Shown: piece after piece, positions 42,599-51,580 of the stretch
How positions within the stretch are numbered: the first letter of the stretch is position 1
Layout: every line of letters begins with the position of its first letter
Assembly: GCA_964607915.1 (NCBI GenBank)
Contig: CAZSMU010000007.1
Span: 1 to 56,088 of the forward strand
Direction of reading: 5' to 3'
Source of the DNA: JADJPL01 sp964607915
GTDB lineage: Bacteria > Bacteroidota > Bacteroidia > Chitinophagales > Saprospiraceae
DNA: 56,088 bases
Position numbers and translations under genes: made by a program
Notes under the pieces: generated by a model
Seen by the model: the letters and a program-made list of their open reading frames with translations, nothing else
Told to the model about the DNA's origin: nothing
The model's database searches: none

Positions 42599-45500
42599 AT
42601 GCAAATACCCGAATTGAAACGATTCCTTTTCCTCCTCTTGCTTCTCCTGCCGCTCAGCCTGCTTCGGGCGCAAAGCGGCACCACAATCCGGGGGAAGGTA
42701 AGCGACCCGGACCAGGAGCCCTTGATCGGCGCTTCCATCCTCATCAAAGGCAGCGAGCGGGGTACCGTAACCGATATCAGCGGGGAATTCCAGATCCAGG
42801 CGGCAGCTACCGATGTACTCATCGTTAGCTATACAGGTTTCGCCGTCAAGGAGGTCCCCGTGGGTAGTCAGACCCAGTTGGATATCGTACTCGAACCTGA
42901 AGATCTCCGGCTCGACGAGGTGGTCATCGTCGGGTATGGTGCCCAGCGCAGCAGCCAGGTGACCGGGGCGATTTCTTCGCTGAAAGGAGCAGACATCCGC
43001 GACCAGCCGGTTTCAAACCTGGCGGGAAGTATGCAGGGCCGGGTGGCCGGCCTGAACGTGATGAGCGCCTCCGGAACCCCGGGAGCCGGCCTGTTGGTCA
43101 ACGTACGGGGCAATAACGCCCCTTTGTATGTGGTGGACGGCATCCCGCTCCTCAGCGAGAGCAATTCCAGCCTTTCCACCTCCTTTGATCTGCAGGGGCA
43201 AAGCGTGGGTTCCGGGCAGACCTTGAGCTCCGTTTCCGACATCAATCCCAACGACATCGAATCCATAGAAGTGCTGAAAGATGCATCGGCCGCCGCTATC
43301 TACGGAGCGCGTGCCGCCAACGGCGTCATCCTGATTACGACGAAGCGGGGCAAAAAAGGCAGTCAGGAAGCCAATCTGAACGTCTATACCGGTTTTCAGC
43401 GCATCGCCCGCCCTATTGAATTCCTCTCCTCGGAAGAGATGGTGGAGCTGATAGAGGAGGCCCGGCGCAACGACCTGGCACTGTATAAAAAAGACCCCGC
43501 AGTCTTTGGGGAAGGCTTTGATCCGTCGGTGCTGACGGATCCCCTCGACAACTTTGATCTTTCTTCGGGGCAGAACACCAACTGGCTGGATGAGGTCTCG
43601 CGTACAGCGCCCATCCAAAACTACGAACTGTCGTTCCGGGCGGGCAACGACAAGACCCGCTACTTCACCAGCATCGGCGTCTTTGATCAGCAGGGGGTCA
43701 TCATCGAGAATTTTTACCGCCGCTTCAATTACCGCCTCAACCTGGATCACAGCGTCAGCAGCCGCTTGAACATAGGTCTGACGCTCAACACCACGGCGAG
43801 CCGCAACCGGCGGAGTTTCAACGACAACACCTATACGGGCATCATCACCAATGCCCTGGGTGCTTCCCCCCTGATGCCCGCCTATGAAGAGGACGGCAGC
43901 TACGCCAGTTTTGAAGACTACCAGGCCAACTGGCTATCGGACAACCCGGTTAAGTCGGCCAAAGAAATCCGCGCCTACACCCAGGGATATCGGTCGCTGG
44001 GTACGCTCTATGCCGATTACAAGCTGAACGGCAAATTGAGCGTACGCACTGCCTGGTCGGGCGATGCCAACTTCGTATTTGACAACCAGTTCAAATCGCC
44101 GCTTACCGCCGATGCAGAAGCAGTGGGGGGCGAGGCCTATGAAGGCAGTTTCCGCAGCATCACGTGGCTGAACGAAAATACGCTGAACTACACCCAGTCA
44201 AACGGCAAAAGCAGCTTCACCGCTCTGGGCGGGGTCACGTTGCAACGCACACAGATCGAGCGCGCTGGAGCGACCGGGCAGGGTTTCCCTCCCGGTGGAC
44301 TAGAGCGCTTGTCCAGCGCTGCCAACATCATCCGCGCTACTTCGACGGGCACTTCTTTCTCCATTCTCTCCTTCCTTGGGCGGCTCAACTACGATTACCG
44401 CAGCCGCTTCCTGTTTACGGTTACGGCACGGGCAGACGGTTCTTCCCGCTTTTCCCGCGACAACCGCTTCGGCTTTTTTCCTTCGGGGGCCCTGGCCTGG
44501 CGCCTGTCCAACGAAGCCTTCCTGAGCGGGTTGAAAAGCGTGTTCAGCGACCTCAAGCTGCGGGTAAGCTATGGCTTGACAGGCGATCAGGAAATCGGGG
44601 ACTTTGAGAACGTCATCTTCTACTCCGCCTCGCGCTACGCCGGACGGGCGGGTATCCAGCTTCGCAACCTCGCCGACCCGGGGCTGAGCTGGCAGACCAA
44701 CCGCATGTTGAATGTGGGCCTGGACTACGAAATCGGAGAAGGGCGTTTCAGTGGCTCCTTGGAATTCTTCAATTCCATCAAAGCCAGGTTGCTGAGCGAA
44801 GACATCATCCCCGGCACCACCGGCTTCGCCACTGTGACCCGCAATGGGGGCGAGGTGCAGAACCTGGGCATCGAATACAATCTGAACGCTGCCGTCGTAC
44901 GCCGCGGCAAATTCCAGTGGGACCTGAATATCAATGCTACGTTTATCCACAACGAAATAAAAAGCCTGAGCAGCGACGGGGTCTATCTCAACGCATACGA
45001 CGATCTCGAAGCGACGCATATCCTTCAGGTAGGGCAGCCATTGGGGTCTTTTCTGGGACTGCGCTATACCGGTGTGGATCCCGAAACCGGCGATGTACAG
45101 TTTGAAGATACCAATGGGGATGGCGTCATTGACTACGACGACGCACAAATCATCGGCAAAGCTATGCCCGACTGGTTTGGGGGGCTGAGCAATAACCTCC
45201 GTTTCGGGCGCTTCGACGTATCTGTGTTTACCCGCTTTTCGGTGGGCAACCAGGTGTATAACCTGATCCGGGGCACGACGGAGAACCTGGGCTGGAGCAA
45301 CGACGGTGGTTTAAGTTCTATCTATGCCAACAATACGGTCAACGTGCGCGACCGCTGGCGCAAGCCAGGCGACGAAGCAGAATATGGGCGGGCCTCTTTT
45401 GTCAACCTCAACTTGGTACTCAACTCCTCACAACTGGTCGAGGACGCTTCTTTTTTCCGGGTACAGAACGTGAATATAGGCTATACCTTTCCCAAAGTGG

Positions 45501-45682
45501 GGCGCTTCAGCGGGATGAGGGTCTATGCCGAGGGACAGAATCTGCTCATCCTGACCGGGTATAAAGGATTCGACCCCGAGGTGTCGTCCAACGGCGGGCT
45601 TGCCGACCGTACGGCAGGGGTGGATTATGGGGCTTATCCCTCCTCGCGCACCCTGCTGCTCGGGGTTAACCTAAAGTTATAA
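42599..45682 (+). CDS. SusC/RagA family TonB-dependent outer-membrane transporter
   Basis: A 1027-residue outer-membrane protein that imports a nutrient with its SusD partner, driven by TonB. Parts: signal peptide (about 1-24, LLRAQ); a carboxypeptidase-D-like regulatory domain (about 28-105, TIRGKVSDPDQEPLIGASI); a plug beginning DEVVIVGYGAQRSSQVTGAI (about 103) with VRGNNAPLYVVDGIPL and SIEVLKDASAAAIYGARAANGVILI; then a beta-barrel to the C-terminus, ending LLGVNLKL. susD follows, separated by a palindromic repeat. No glycosidase or sulfatase genes are nearby, so the substrate is not necessarily a polysaccharide. Confidence 0.95.
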   Translation: MQIPELKRFLFLLLLLLPLSLLRAQSGTTIRGKVSDPDQEPLIGASILIKGSERGTVTDISGEFQIQAAATDVLIVSYTGFAVKEVPVGSQTQLDIVLEPEDLRLDEVVIVGYGAQRSSQVTGAISSLKGADIRDQPVSNLAGSMQGRVAGLNVMSASGTPGAGLLVNVRGNNAPLYVVDGIPLLSESNSSLSTSFDLQGQSVGSGQTLSSVSDINPNDIESIEVLKDASAAAIYGARAANGVILITTKRGKKGSQEANLNVYTGFQRIARPIEFLSSEEMVELIEEARRNDLALYKKDPAVFGEGFDPSVLTDPLDNFDLSSGQNTNWLDEVSRTAPIQNYELSFRAGNDKTRYFTSIGVFDQQGVIIENFYRRFNYRLNLDHSVSSRLNIGLTLNTTASRNRRSFNDNTYTGIITNALGASPLMPAYEEDGSYASFEDYQANWLSDNPVKSAKEIRAYTQGYRSLGTLYADYKLNGKLSVRTAWSGDANFVFDNQFKSPLTADAEAVGGEAYEGSFRSITWLNENTLNYTQSNGKSSFTALGGVTLQRTQIERAGATGQGFPPGGLERLSSAANIIRATSTGTSFSILSFLGRLNYDYRSRFLFTVTARADGSSRFSRDNRFGFFPSGALAWRLSNEAFLSGLKSVFSDLKLRVSYGLTGDQEIGDFENVIFYSASRYAGRAGIQLRNLADPGLSWQTNRMLNVGLDYEIGEGRFSGSLEFFNSIKARLLSEDIIPGTTGFATVTRNGGEVQNLGIEYNLNAAVVRRGKFQWDLNINATFIHNEIKSLSSDGVYLNAYDDLEATHILQVGQPLGSFLGLRYTGVDPETGDVQFEDTNGDGVIDYDDAQIIGKAMPDWFGGLSNNLRFGRFDVSVFTRFSVGNQVYNLIRGTTENLGWSNDGGLSSIYANNTVNVRDRWRKPGDEAEYGRASFVNLNLVLNSSQLVEDASFFRVQNVNIGYTFPKVGRFSGMRVYAEGQNLLILTGYKGFDPEVSSNGGLADRTAGVDYGAYPSSRTLLLGVNLKL

Positions 45683-45683
45683 A

Positions 45684-45757
45684 TAGACGTATGGCGATGT
45701 GGCGAGGGATCAAAAAAGGACTCTTTTTTCTCCTTGCTGACCCTTCGCAACAAGTCC
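45684..45757. repeat. Short palindromic repeat between susC and susD
   Basis: This copy begins AGAC 1 bp after the susC stop, has a diverged left arm (TGGCGAGGGATC) and an intact right arm (GCTGACCCTTCGCAACAAGTCC). It is flanked by AAT on both sides (45681-45683 and 45758-45760); the left AAT overlaps the susC stop codon. It ends 41 bp before the susD start. The block GGACTCTTTTTTCTCC in the middle can pair across the centre. Confidence 0.7.
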
Positions 45758-45798
45758 AATAGACTACGACCATGACTTTTTTAAAAAATAGTGTTGTC

Positions 45799-47166
45799 AT
45801 GAAAAAAACAAGTATTTTCTTAGCCCTCGCCCTGCTGTGGTCCTGCAATTTCTTAGAGGAACGCTCGCCCAACGACATTGCTGCCGACGAGGCCATCACC
45901 GACGGTGCCAGTGCTGAAGCAGCGGTGCTCGGACTGTACAGCGCCATGCAACAGCCCGGGTACTACGGGGAATCCTACCTCCTGGCGTGCGAAGGCCATA
46001 CCGATAACGCCGTCACAGGCGGCTACCAGGCCCTTTCCCTGGACCAGCTCGGCAACAGGGCCGTGACAGGAGTAAACGTCATCATCGAAGAGCTGTGGAC
46101 CTCGATATACCGCGTCATCGCCAACTGCAATTACTTACTGGACGGCCTGACCAAGGTGGAAGACCTCGACCCGGTAGCAAAGAAGCACCTCGAAGGACAA
46201 GCCCGGGCCATTCGCGCCCTAGCGCACTTCGACCTGTTGCGCTACTTCGGGGAGCACTGGAACAGCAACTCCGCCTTTGGCGTTCCTTTGGTGCAGAGCG
46301 TACAAAAGATTTCAGACCGGCCCTCCCGGGCGAGCGTGGCCGCCACCTACCAGTTTGTCTTGTCGGAGTTGAATATCGCCGCCGGGTTGCTGGATAAAGA
46401 GCAAAAGGACATCCAGTTGGTCAATGTCAATACCGTAAATGCGCTGCTGGCAAGGGTTTACCTCTATCAAAAGGATATGGCCAAAGCAGCGGATTTCGCG
46501 GGCAGGGTCATCGCCTCCGGAGATTTTGCCTTGCTGGAGGCGGCGTCTTATCCCGATATTTTCCGGACGCGCCAAAGTCTGGAATCGGTATTCGAACTTG
46601 CTTTTGACGCCCAAAACCGCAGTGGGTACAACGGGGCCACCTACAGCCGCGACGACGCCATACGCCCGGAGCTGAACTACCTCGCAGCCGAATCGCTGAA
46701 GGCATTTTTTAACGCCCGCCCGGGCGACGTGCGGGCCAGCCTGCTGAACTTCGAAGTGGGTAAGAACGATGCGACCATCCTGCCCGACGGGCGTACCCAA
46801 AAGTATCGCGGCGAAGCCAACAAAGACAACCCGGCCTATATCGTCCGATTGGCGGAGATGTACCTCATCCGGGCAGAGGCGCGGGGCCGGGCAAGTGGTT
46901 TGCCCGACTTGAACGAGTTGCGCACAAGGCGTGGCCTTCCGGCACTCGCCGCTTCCGACATCGCTTCCGACGCCGCCTGGCAACGCGCCCTGTTGGACGA
47001 GCGCCGTGCCGAGCTCAACTTCGAGGGGCACCGCTATTTCGACCTGGCTCGCACGCGGCAAATCAAGGCTGTACTGGGCGTAGATGAATTCCGCGGCATC
47101 ATGCCCATCCCCAGCCGGGAGCTGACGGCCAATGAGACCTTGAAGCAAAACCCGGGTTACGAATAG
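45799..47166 (+). CDS. SusD/RagB family surface lipoprotein
   Basis: The substrate-binding lid that sits on the SusC transporter. The ATG at 45799 (MKKTSIFLALALLWSC) gives a lipoprotein signal with Cys at about residue 16, expected to be lipidated and surface-exposed. The upstream frame start at 45772 adds nine unlikely residues. The 455-residue body is TPR-like: GLYSAMQQPGYYGES, QARAIRALAHFDLLRYFG (about 135-152), YIVRLAEMYLIRAEA (about 350) and the C-terminal LLDERRAELNFEGHRYFDLARTRQ. It ends QNPGYE, the classic SusD end. The stop codon TAG overlaps the first bases of the repeat at 47165. Confidence 0.94.
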   Translation: MKKTSIFLALALLWSCNFLEERSPNDIAADEAITDGASAEAAVLGLYSAMQQPGYYGESYLLACEGHTDNAVTGGYQALSLDQLGNRAVTGVNVIIEELWTSIYRVIANCNYLLDGLTKVEDLDPVAKKHLEGQARAIRALAHFDLLRYFGEHWNSNSAFGVPLVQSVQKISDRPSRASVAATYQFVLSELNIAAGLLDKEQKDIQLVNVNTVNALLARVYLYQKDMAKAADFAGRVIASGDFALLEAASYPDIFRTRQSLESVFELAFDAQNRSGYNGATYSRDDAIRPELNYLAAESLKAFFNARPGDVRASLLNFEVGKNDATILPDGRTQKYRGEANKDNPAYIVRLAEMYLIRAEARGRASGLPDLNELRTRRGLPALAASDIASDAAWQRALLDERRAELNFEGHRYFDLARTRQIKAVLGVDEFRGIMPIPSRELTANETLKQNPGYE

Positions 47167-47325
47167 ACTTGTTGCGGGGGGAGTTGTCGAGGGTTCCAAA
47201 AGGCCCTTTTTTGTCCGTACGGCCCTTTTTTTCGGGCATATAGCATCGTTTACGCTCTCAAAAAGGCTTCGTATGGACGAAAAGGACTCTTTTTTTCCTC
47301 TTGATAATCCCCCTTCCAATAAGTC
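47165..47325. repeat. Full-length palindromic repeat (161 bp) after susD
   Basis: It begins AGACTTGTTGCGGGGGG and ends CCAATAAGTCT, with the apex ATAGC-ATC near the exact centre (47245). The arms are complementary but more diverged than in the 52.8 kb copy. Flanks AAT (left) and ATA (right) do not match. The element supplies part of the susD stop codon and lies between susD and the promoter of the sugar-nucleotide cluster. Confidence 0.8.
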
Positions 47326-47353
47326 TATACCTAAAAGCAAAAAAATTATTCGC

Positions 47354-47361
47354 TACCTTTG
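47354..47361 (+). promoter_or_regulatory. Probable -7 box of the sugar-nucleotide cluster
   Basis: TACCTTTG is an exact TAnnTTTG match 39 bp upstream of the first epimerase start. It overlaps an in-frame TTG at 47359, which argues for the ATG at 47401 as the true start. Confidence 0.6.
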
Positions 47362-47400
47362 GGCCGGTTTTGGAGTTCCAGTAGTTCGTCAATTCTGAAT

Positions 47401-48462
47401 ATGAAAATTTTAGTTGCCGGGGGAGCGGGGTTCGTAGGGTCATCCCTTTGTATCCACCTCAAGGACAAATACCCAGGCTATACCATCGTCGCCCTGGATA
47501 ACCTGAAACGGCGGGGCGCCGAGTTAAACCTGGCTGATTTCAAGCGACGGGGTATCGAGTTTGTGCATGGCGACATACGCAATGCCGAGGATATCCGCGC
47601 GGTAGGTGCATTCGATGTACTGGTGGAAGCCTCTGCCGAGCCCTCCGTGTTGGCTGGCCTCGACGACGACCCCACCTATGTAATCCACAACAACCTCTAC
47701 GGTTCCATACACTGCTTCAATGCGTGTCTGAAATACAAGGCCCGATTGATTTTTCTCTCGACCAGCAGAGTGTATCCCATCGAACGCATCGAACAGGCCC
47801 ACTTTGTAGAGGAGGCGGAGCGCTTTTCCTTTTCCGAGCGGCAGACAGAGCGCGGCATCTCCGCACAAGGTATCTCAGAGGAACTGGACTTATCCGGTGC
47901 TCGTTCCTTTTACGGGGCTACCAAGCTCGCCTCAGAGCTATTCATCCAGGAATACGCGGCCTTCTACGGGCTGGAAGCGGCGGTTACGCGCTTTGGGGTC
48001 ATCGCCGGTCCTCGGCAAATGGGTAAAACGGACCAGGGTGTAGTCACCCTTTGGATGGCGAAGCACTACTGGAATAAATCCCTGACGTACATCGGCTACG
48101 GCGGGAGCGGAAAGCAAGTGCGCGACATATTGCACATAGACGACGCCCTTGCGCTGATAGACCTGCAAATACACAATACCGCCCGGTTTACCGGAAAAAT
48201 ATTTAATGCCGGTGGCGGATTGGCCTGCAGTGCTTCCCTGCGGGAAATGACCCGCATCTGCGAGGAAATCACCGGAAACCGTATCGCTATCGCCTCCGAC
48301 CCCCAAACCCGTCCGGCGGATCTGAGGGCGTATATTTCCGATAACACCAAACTATTCACTGAAATCGGCTGGGCTCCGCAAAAGGGGCCCCGCGATATTT
48401 TCCACGATATATATCTTTGGATCAAGGAAAACGAAGAGCAACTGAAACACATTTTAGCATAG
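47401..48462 (+). CDS. NAD-dependent sugar-nucleotide epimerase (CDP-paratose epimerase-like)
   Basis: A 353-residue short-chain dehydrogenase/reductase of the extended type. The start MKILVAGGAGFVGSSL contains the NAD glycine motif GGAGFVG (residues 7-13), followed by DNLKRRGAELNLADF. The catalytic tyrosine motif YGATK begins at Tyr171, preceded by LSTSRVYP. LTYIGYGGSGKQVRDILHIDD (about 220) and the sugar-nucleotide region near the end match the CDP-paratose/tyvelose epimerase group. It opens a five-gene cluster, with the second epimerase starting 5 nt after its stop. The exact sugar is unknown. Confidence 0.85.
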   Translation: MKILVAGGAGFVGSSLCIHLKDKYPGYTIVALDNLKRRGAELNLADFKRRGIEFVHGDIRNAEDIRAVGAFDVLVEASAEPSVLAGLDDDPTYVIHNNLYGSIHCFNACLKYKARLIFLSTSRVYPIERIEQAHFVEEAERFSFSERQTERGISAQGISEELDLSGARSFYGATKLASELFIQEYAAFYGLEAAVTRFGVIAGPRQMGKTDQGVVTLWMAKHYWNKSLTYIGYGGSGKQVRDILHIDDALALIDLQIHNTARFTGKIFNAGGGLACSASLREMTRICEEITGNRIAIASDPQTRPADLRAYISDNTKLFTEIGWAPQKGPRDIFHDIYLWIKENEEQLKHILA

Positions 48463-48467
48463 ATATT

Positions 48468-49532
48468 ATGAAGGTAGCGATAGTAACCGGCTCGGCCGGA
48501 CTGATTGGAAGCGAATCCGTGCGTTTTTTTGCGGATAAAATGGATTTGGTCGTGGGCATAGACAACGACCTGCGCGCCTACTTTTTCGGACGCGACGCTT
48601 CGACGGACTGGTGCCGGCAGGACTTGCAGGAGAAAATCCCCAACTACACACACGTCCAGGCAGATATTCGGGACTACAACGCCTTGAAGGAGGTCTTTGA
48701 TCAGTACAGTTCTGACATCAAGCTGATCATCCATACTGCAGCCCAGCCCAGCCATGACTGGGCTGCCAAAGAACCCATCACCGACTTTACGGTCAACGCC
48801 AACGGTACCCTCAATCTACTGGAGCTGACGCGCCAGTTTTGCCCTCAGGCCGTATTTATCTTCACGTCGACCAATAAGGTGTACGGCGATCGGCCCAACA
48901 CGCTCCCCTTGGTCGAGCTGGAAGATCGCTGGGAAATAGCGGAAAGCCACCCCTACTTCAAGGAAGGGATTGACGAGGAGATGAGCATTGACAACTCGAA
49001 GCACTCCCTGTTTGGTGCTTCCAAAGTGGCGGCAGATGTATTGGCCCAGGAGTATGGGAAATATTTCGGGATGAATGTAGGAGTGTTCCGCGGGGGCTGC
49101 CTGACGGGCCCCAACCATTCCGGAGCCCAGTTGCACGGGTTTTTATCCTACCTCATGAAATGCGCGGTGACCGGAAATCACTACACCGTATTCGGCTACA
49201 AAGGCAAGCAGGTACGCGACAATATCCACTCCTACGATTTGGTGAATATGTTTTACCACTTCTACCTCAAGCCGCGCCAGGGAGAAGTGTATAACGCCGG
49301 AGGGAGCCGACACTCCAACTGCTCCATGAAAGAAGCTATTGCGATGTGCGAACACATCACCGGTAAGCCCATGCAGTACACCTATGCCAACGACAACCGC
49401 ATCGGCGACCATATCTGGTATATTTCGGATGTATCCAAGTTCAAGGCGCATTATCCGGAATGGGCTTACACCTATGGGCTGAACGATATCCTGGTGCAGA
49501 TATACGAACAACAAGCTCATCGAAACGCGTAA
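48468..49532 (+). CDS. NAD-dependent epimerase, CDP-paratose 2-epimerase-like, with Phe at the catalytic Tyr position
   Basis: A 354-residue extended SDR paired with the previous gene. The start MKVAIVTGSAGLIGSES carries the NAD motif GSAGLIG; DNDLRAYFFGRDAST follows. Where most SDR epimerases have YxxxK, this has FGASK, with Phe182 read directly from the TTT codon at 49011-49013. The surrounding GGCLTGPNHSGAQLHGFL and YKGKQVRDNIHSYDL are typical of the CDP-paratose 2-epimerase-like group, in which I recall Phe occurring here, so it may use altered chemistry. It starts 5 nt after the first epimerase and ends 12 nt before the next gene. Confidence 0.85.
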   Translation: MKVAIVTGSAGLIGSESVRFFADKMDLVVGIDNDLRAYFFGRDASTDWCRQDLQEKIPNYTHVQADIRDYNALKEVFDQYSSDIKLIIHTAAQPSHDWAAKEPITDFTVNANGTLNLLELTRQFCPQAVFIFTSTNKVYGDRPNTLPLVELEDRWEIAESHPYFKEGIDEEMSIDNSKHSLFGASKVAADVLAQEYGKYFGMNVGVFRGGCLTGPNHSGAQLHGFLSYLMKCAVTGNHYTVFGYKGKQVRDNIHSYDLVNMFYHFYLKPRQGEVYNAGGSRHSNCSMKEAIAMCEHITGKPMQYTYANDNRIGDHIWYISDVSKFKAHYPEWAYTYGLNDILVQIYEQQAHRNA

Positions 49533-49544
49533 CACTACAGGTAT

Positions 49545-50165
49545 ATGGCAAAAAAAATCAAAGCCCGACCCACACCCACAAGCGGCAAGACACCAAACAA
49601 GCCCATTCCTCCGGGTCAGCCGTCTAACCTCATCGGATGGGTATTCTATTTTTTGGCGCCTCTGATTTTCATCAGTTTGCCCCAAAACAAGGCATGGCTC
49701 CAGCAACGGGTGCTGCCCTATTTCCGCGAAATACCGGAGCAACGCGCCAAACTCGACACGCTGACGCGCAGCATGGAGCGCCATGGCCAGGTGTTCAATA
49801 TCTTTGATTTTGTTTGCAAAAACGTACCCAAGGGGTCCCGCTTCCTGCTCCCGCCCCAGACGTACTACTTGAAGTCCATCTACGACAAAAACAACCCCAA
49901 CGCGGTCAACGAGTTGTATAATTACCTGGCAGAGAGCAACATCTTTAGCTACCACTGTATGGATGTCCGGCCCATTACCCTGGGCATGCCCGAAGACACC
50001 ATAAAAACTGCCCAGTATACGGTGTTTATCACTCCTGAAAAACAGATAGCACTGGTAGAAATCAAAGACGAAAATATTTACCAGGAAGTGCGAAAGGCCT
50101 TTGGCAAGCCCTCTCCGATGATGACCGACCGGAACCAGGTAATCCAATACATAACGTCCCAATAA
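49545..50165 (+). CDS. Membrane-anchored protein of unknown function in the glycan cluster
   Basis: A 206-residue protein I do not recognise. A basic, Pro-rich N-terminus (MAKKIKARPTPTSGKTPNKP) precedes one membrane helix (about 30-46, GWVFYFLAPLIFISL). The remaining 155 residues are hydrophilic and probably periplasmic: VFNIFDFVCKNVPKGSRFLL, PPQTYYLKSIYDK, YHCMDVRPITLGMPED. The gene is 12 nt after the second epimerase and 9 nt before the polytopic membrane protein, so it is probably a partner of that protein. It does not look like an enzyme. Confidence 0.7.
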   Translation: MAKKIKARPTPTSGKTPNKPIPPGQPSNLIGWVFYFLAPLIFISLPQNKAWLQQRVLPYFREIPEQRAKLDTLTRSMERHGQVFNIFDFVCKNVPKGSRFLLPPQTYYLKSIYDKNNPNAVNELYNYLAESNIFSYHCMDVRPITLGMPEDTIKTAQYTVFITPEKQIALVEIKDENIYQEVRKAFGKPSPMMTDRNQVIQYITSQ

Positions 50166-50174
50166 CTAAACAGC

Positions 50175-51557
50175 ATGCAAGCAATCTTGACCTTGGCGCT
50201 GCTGACCCTAAGCTTTTTCGTGGGATTAGGGCTACTGCATATCCTGGGCGGCGGAAAATCCCGTCCGGGGATGGAAACCCTTTCCCTCTCTGTGATTTTG
50301 GGCATGGGCATGGCCTCTTTTCTCGTCTTTTTACTCGACGCATTGACCTTGCCCATCAGTCCGCTGACTTTGTGGGGGTCACAGGTGCTGTTCCTGATAG
50401 CGGTATTCCTGTGGAAGCGGGATTTTCCGCTTTCTTTTTTCAAGCAAGCCCATTGGAATTTCAAGCTCTACGATATTCCTCCACTGCTGTTTATCGCCTT
50501 TTTCGGACTGATTTCAACCTGGAGGGCCTATTACTACCCCCCGCATTCCTACGATGCTACCATGGGCATAGATCTGGTGGCCAAGTATGCCGTACGGGAT
50601 GGCTCTATCGCGGGCTCACAACTCTTCACTGAATTGCTGCCCTTCAGCAGCTACTATACCAACCAGTTGTTCTATGCCCCCTTCACCATGCTCATGCAGG
50701 TACTCTCCAGGGGGGTGGGCATAGACTTCGGGCAGGTATGGCTTGGACTACTCAGTTCCTTTTTTTATCTGTATTTCTACGCCGTGGCAAAAAAACACGC
50801 GCATCCCGGAGTAGCTTTTTTTGCTCTGCTATTCGTATTGTTTGCCCCCGAGTTTTATGCGTATTCTTTTATTCTACAGACGGATTACTCCAACGCGGTA
50901 TTTTTCTTTGTCGGGGTGTATGCCTTTTATAGCTATACGCAGGACAAAAGCAATGCATCGCTCGGATTGGCCATGGCAGCTATGTTCTTCGCCTGTTGGT
51001 CGAGGACAGAAACCGTGTTTTTCATGCCCTTTGGCTCGCTGTGGCTTCTCATAGAGGACTACCGGCAGCGCAAAAAAATAGACTGGCCCTTGCTGAAAGC
51101 CCCCGTGTTGTTCTCTTTGGCCCCTATCCTGGCCGTATTCCTCTGGAGCATTCTGTACACCGAACTGTACCTGCCCGATGCCGTCAACCTGGCTGGCCAG
51201 ATACAGCCCAAACTAGAGGGTTTGTTCTCGATTATCGCACAGAACTATTCCCAAATGAACAATATTGTCATCCTGCAAAGCGGCTATTGGAATTATACCG
51301 TCCCGGTATTTTTCCTGTTCCTTGGTGCTGCTTTGGCGATGAGTATCATCCGCAAAGCCCTTCCCGACGGGATGGTGATGCTGTTCTGGATCGGGGTATT
51401 GTACCTTGGATTTCACCTGTTGCTGATTCTGTTCCCGGCTGTAAATATCCCCTTCACCTTCCGCCGTGGATTTTTCAAGTTGATTCCCCTAATGGGCTTT
51501 TACATTGCGTTGAGCAATGTGTCGGCTTGGCTAAGCCAGAAGCGGCAAACAGTATAG
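50175..51557 (+). CDS. Polytopic membrane protein, GT-C glycosyltransferase-like
   Basis: A 460-residue inner-membrane protein with about ten hydrophobic helices. After two N-terminal helices the first large outward loop holds WRAYYYPPHSYDATMGIDLV (about residues 116-135), with an Asp in the position where GT-C glycosyltransferases carry a catalytic acid. A second feature is AKKHAHPGVAFFALLFVLFAPEFYAYSF. This architecture fits enzymes that use polyprenyl-phosphate sugars on the periplasmic side. The neighbouring DPM1-like gene, 23 nt downstream, would make such a donor. The catalytic assignment is inference; no close family is certain. Confidence 0.65.
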   Translation: MQAILTLALLTLSFFVGLGLLHILGGGKSRPGMETLSLSVILGMGMASFLVFLLDALTLPISPLTLWGSQVLFLIAVFLWKRDFPLSFFKQAHWNFKLYDIPPLLFIAFFGLISTWRAYYYPPHSYDATMGIDLVAKYAVRDGSIAGSQLFTELLPFSSYYTNQLFYAPFTMLMQVLSRGVGIDFGQVWLGLLSSFFYLYFYAVAKKHAHPGVAFFALLFVLFAPEFYAYSFILQTDYSNAVFFFVGVYAFYSYTQDKSNASLGLAMAAMFFACWSRTETVFFMPFGSLWLLIEDYRQRKKIDWPLLKAPVLFSLAPILAVFLWSILYTELYLPDAVNLAGQIQPKLEGLFSIIAQNYSQMNNIVILQSGYWNYTVPVFFLFLGAALAMSIIRKALPDGMVMLFWIGVLYLGFHLLLILFPAVNIPFTFRRGFFKLIPLMGFYIALSNVSAWLSQKRQTV

Positions 51558-51580
51558 CCTATAAAAACCTGTGAGCCGTT

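Noticed and set aside
42599..47166. Polysaccharide utilisation locus
   Set aside because: SusC and SusD alone do not make one. No glycoside hydrolase, lyase, sulfatase or hybrid regulator genes are in reach; the neighbours are an amine oxidase and sugar-nucleotide enzymes.
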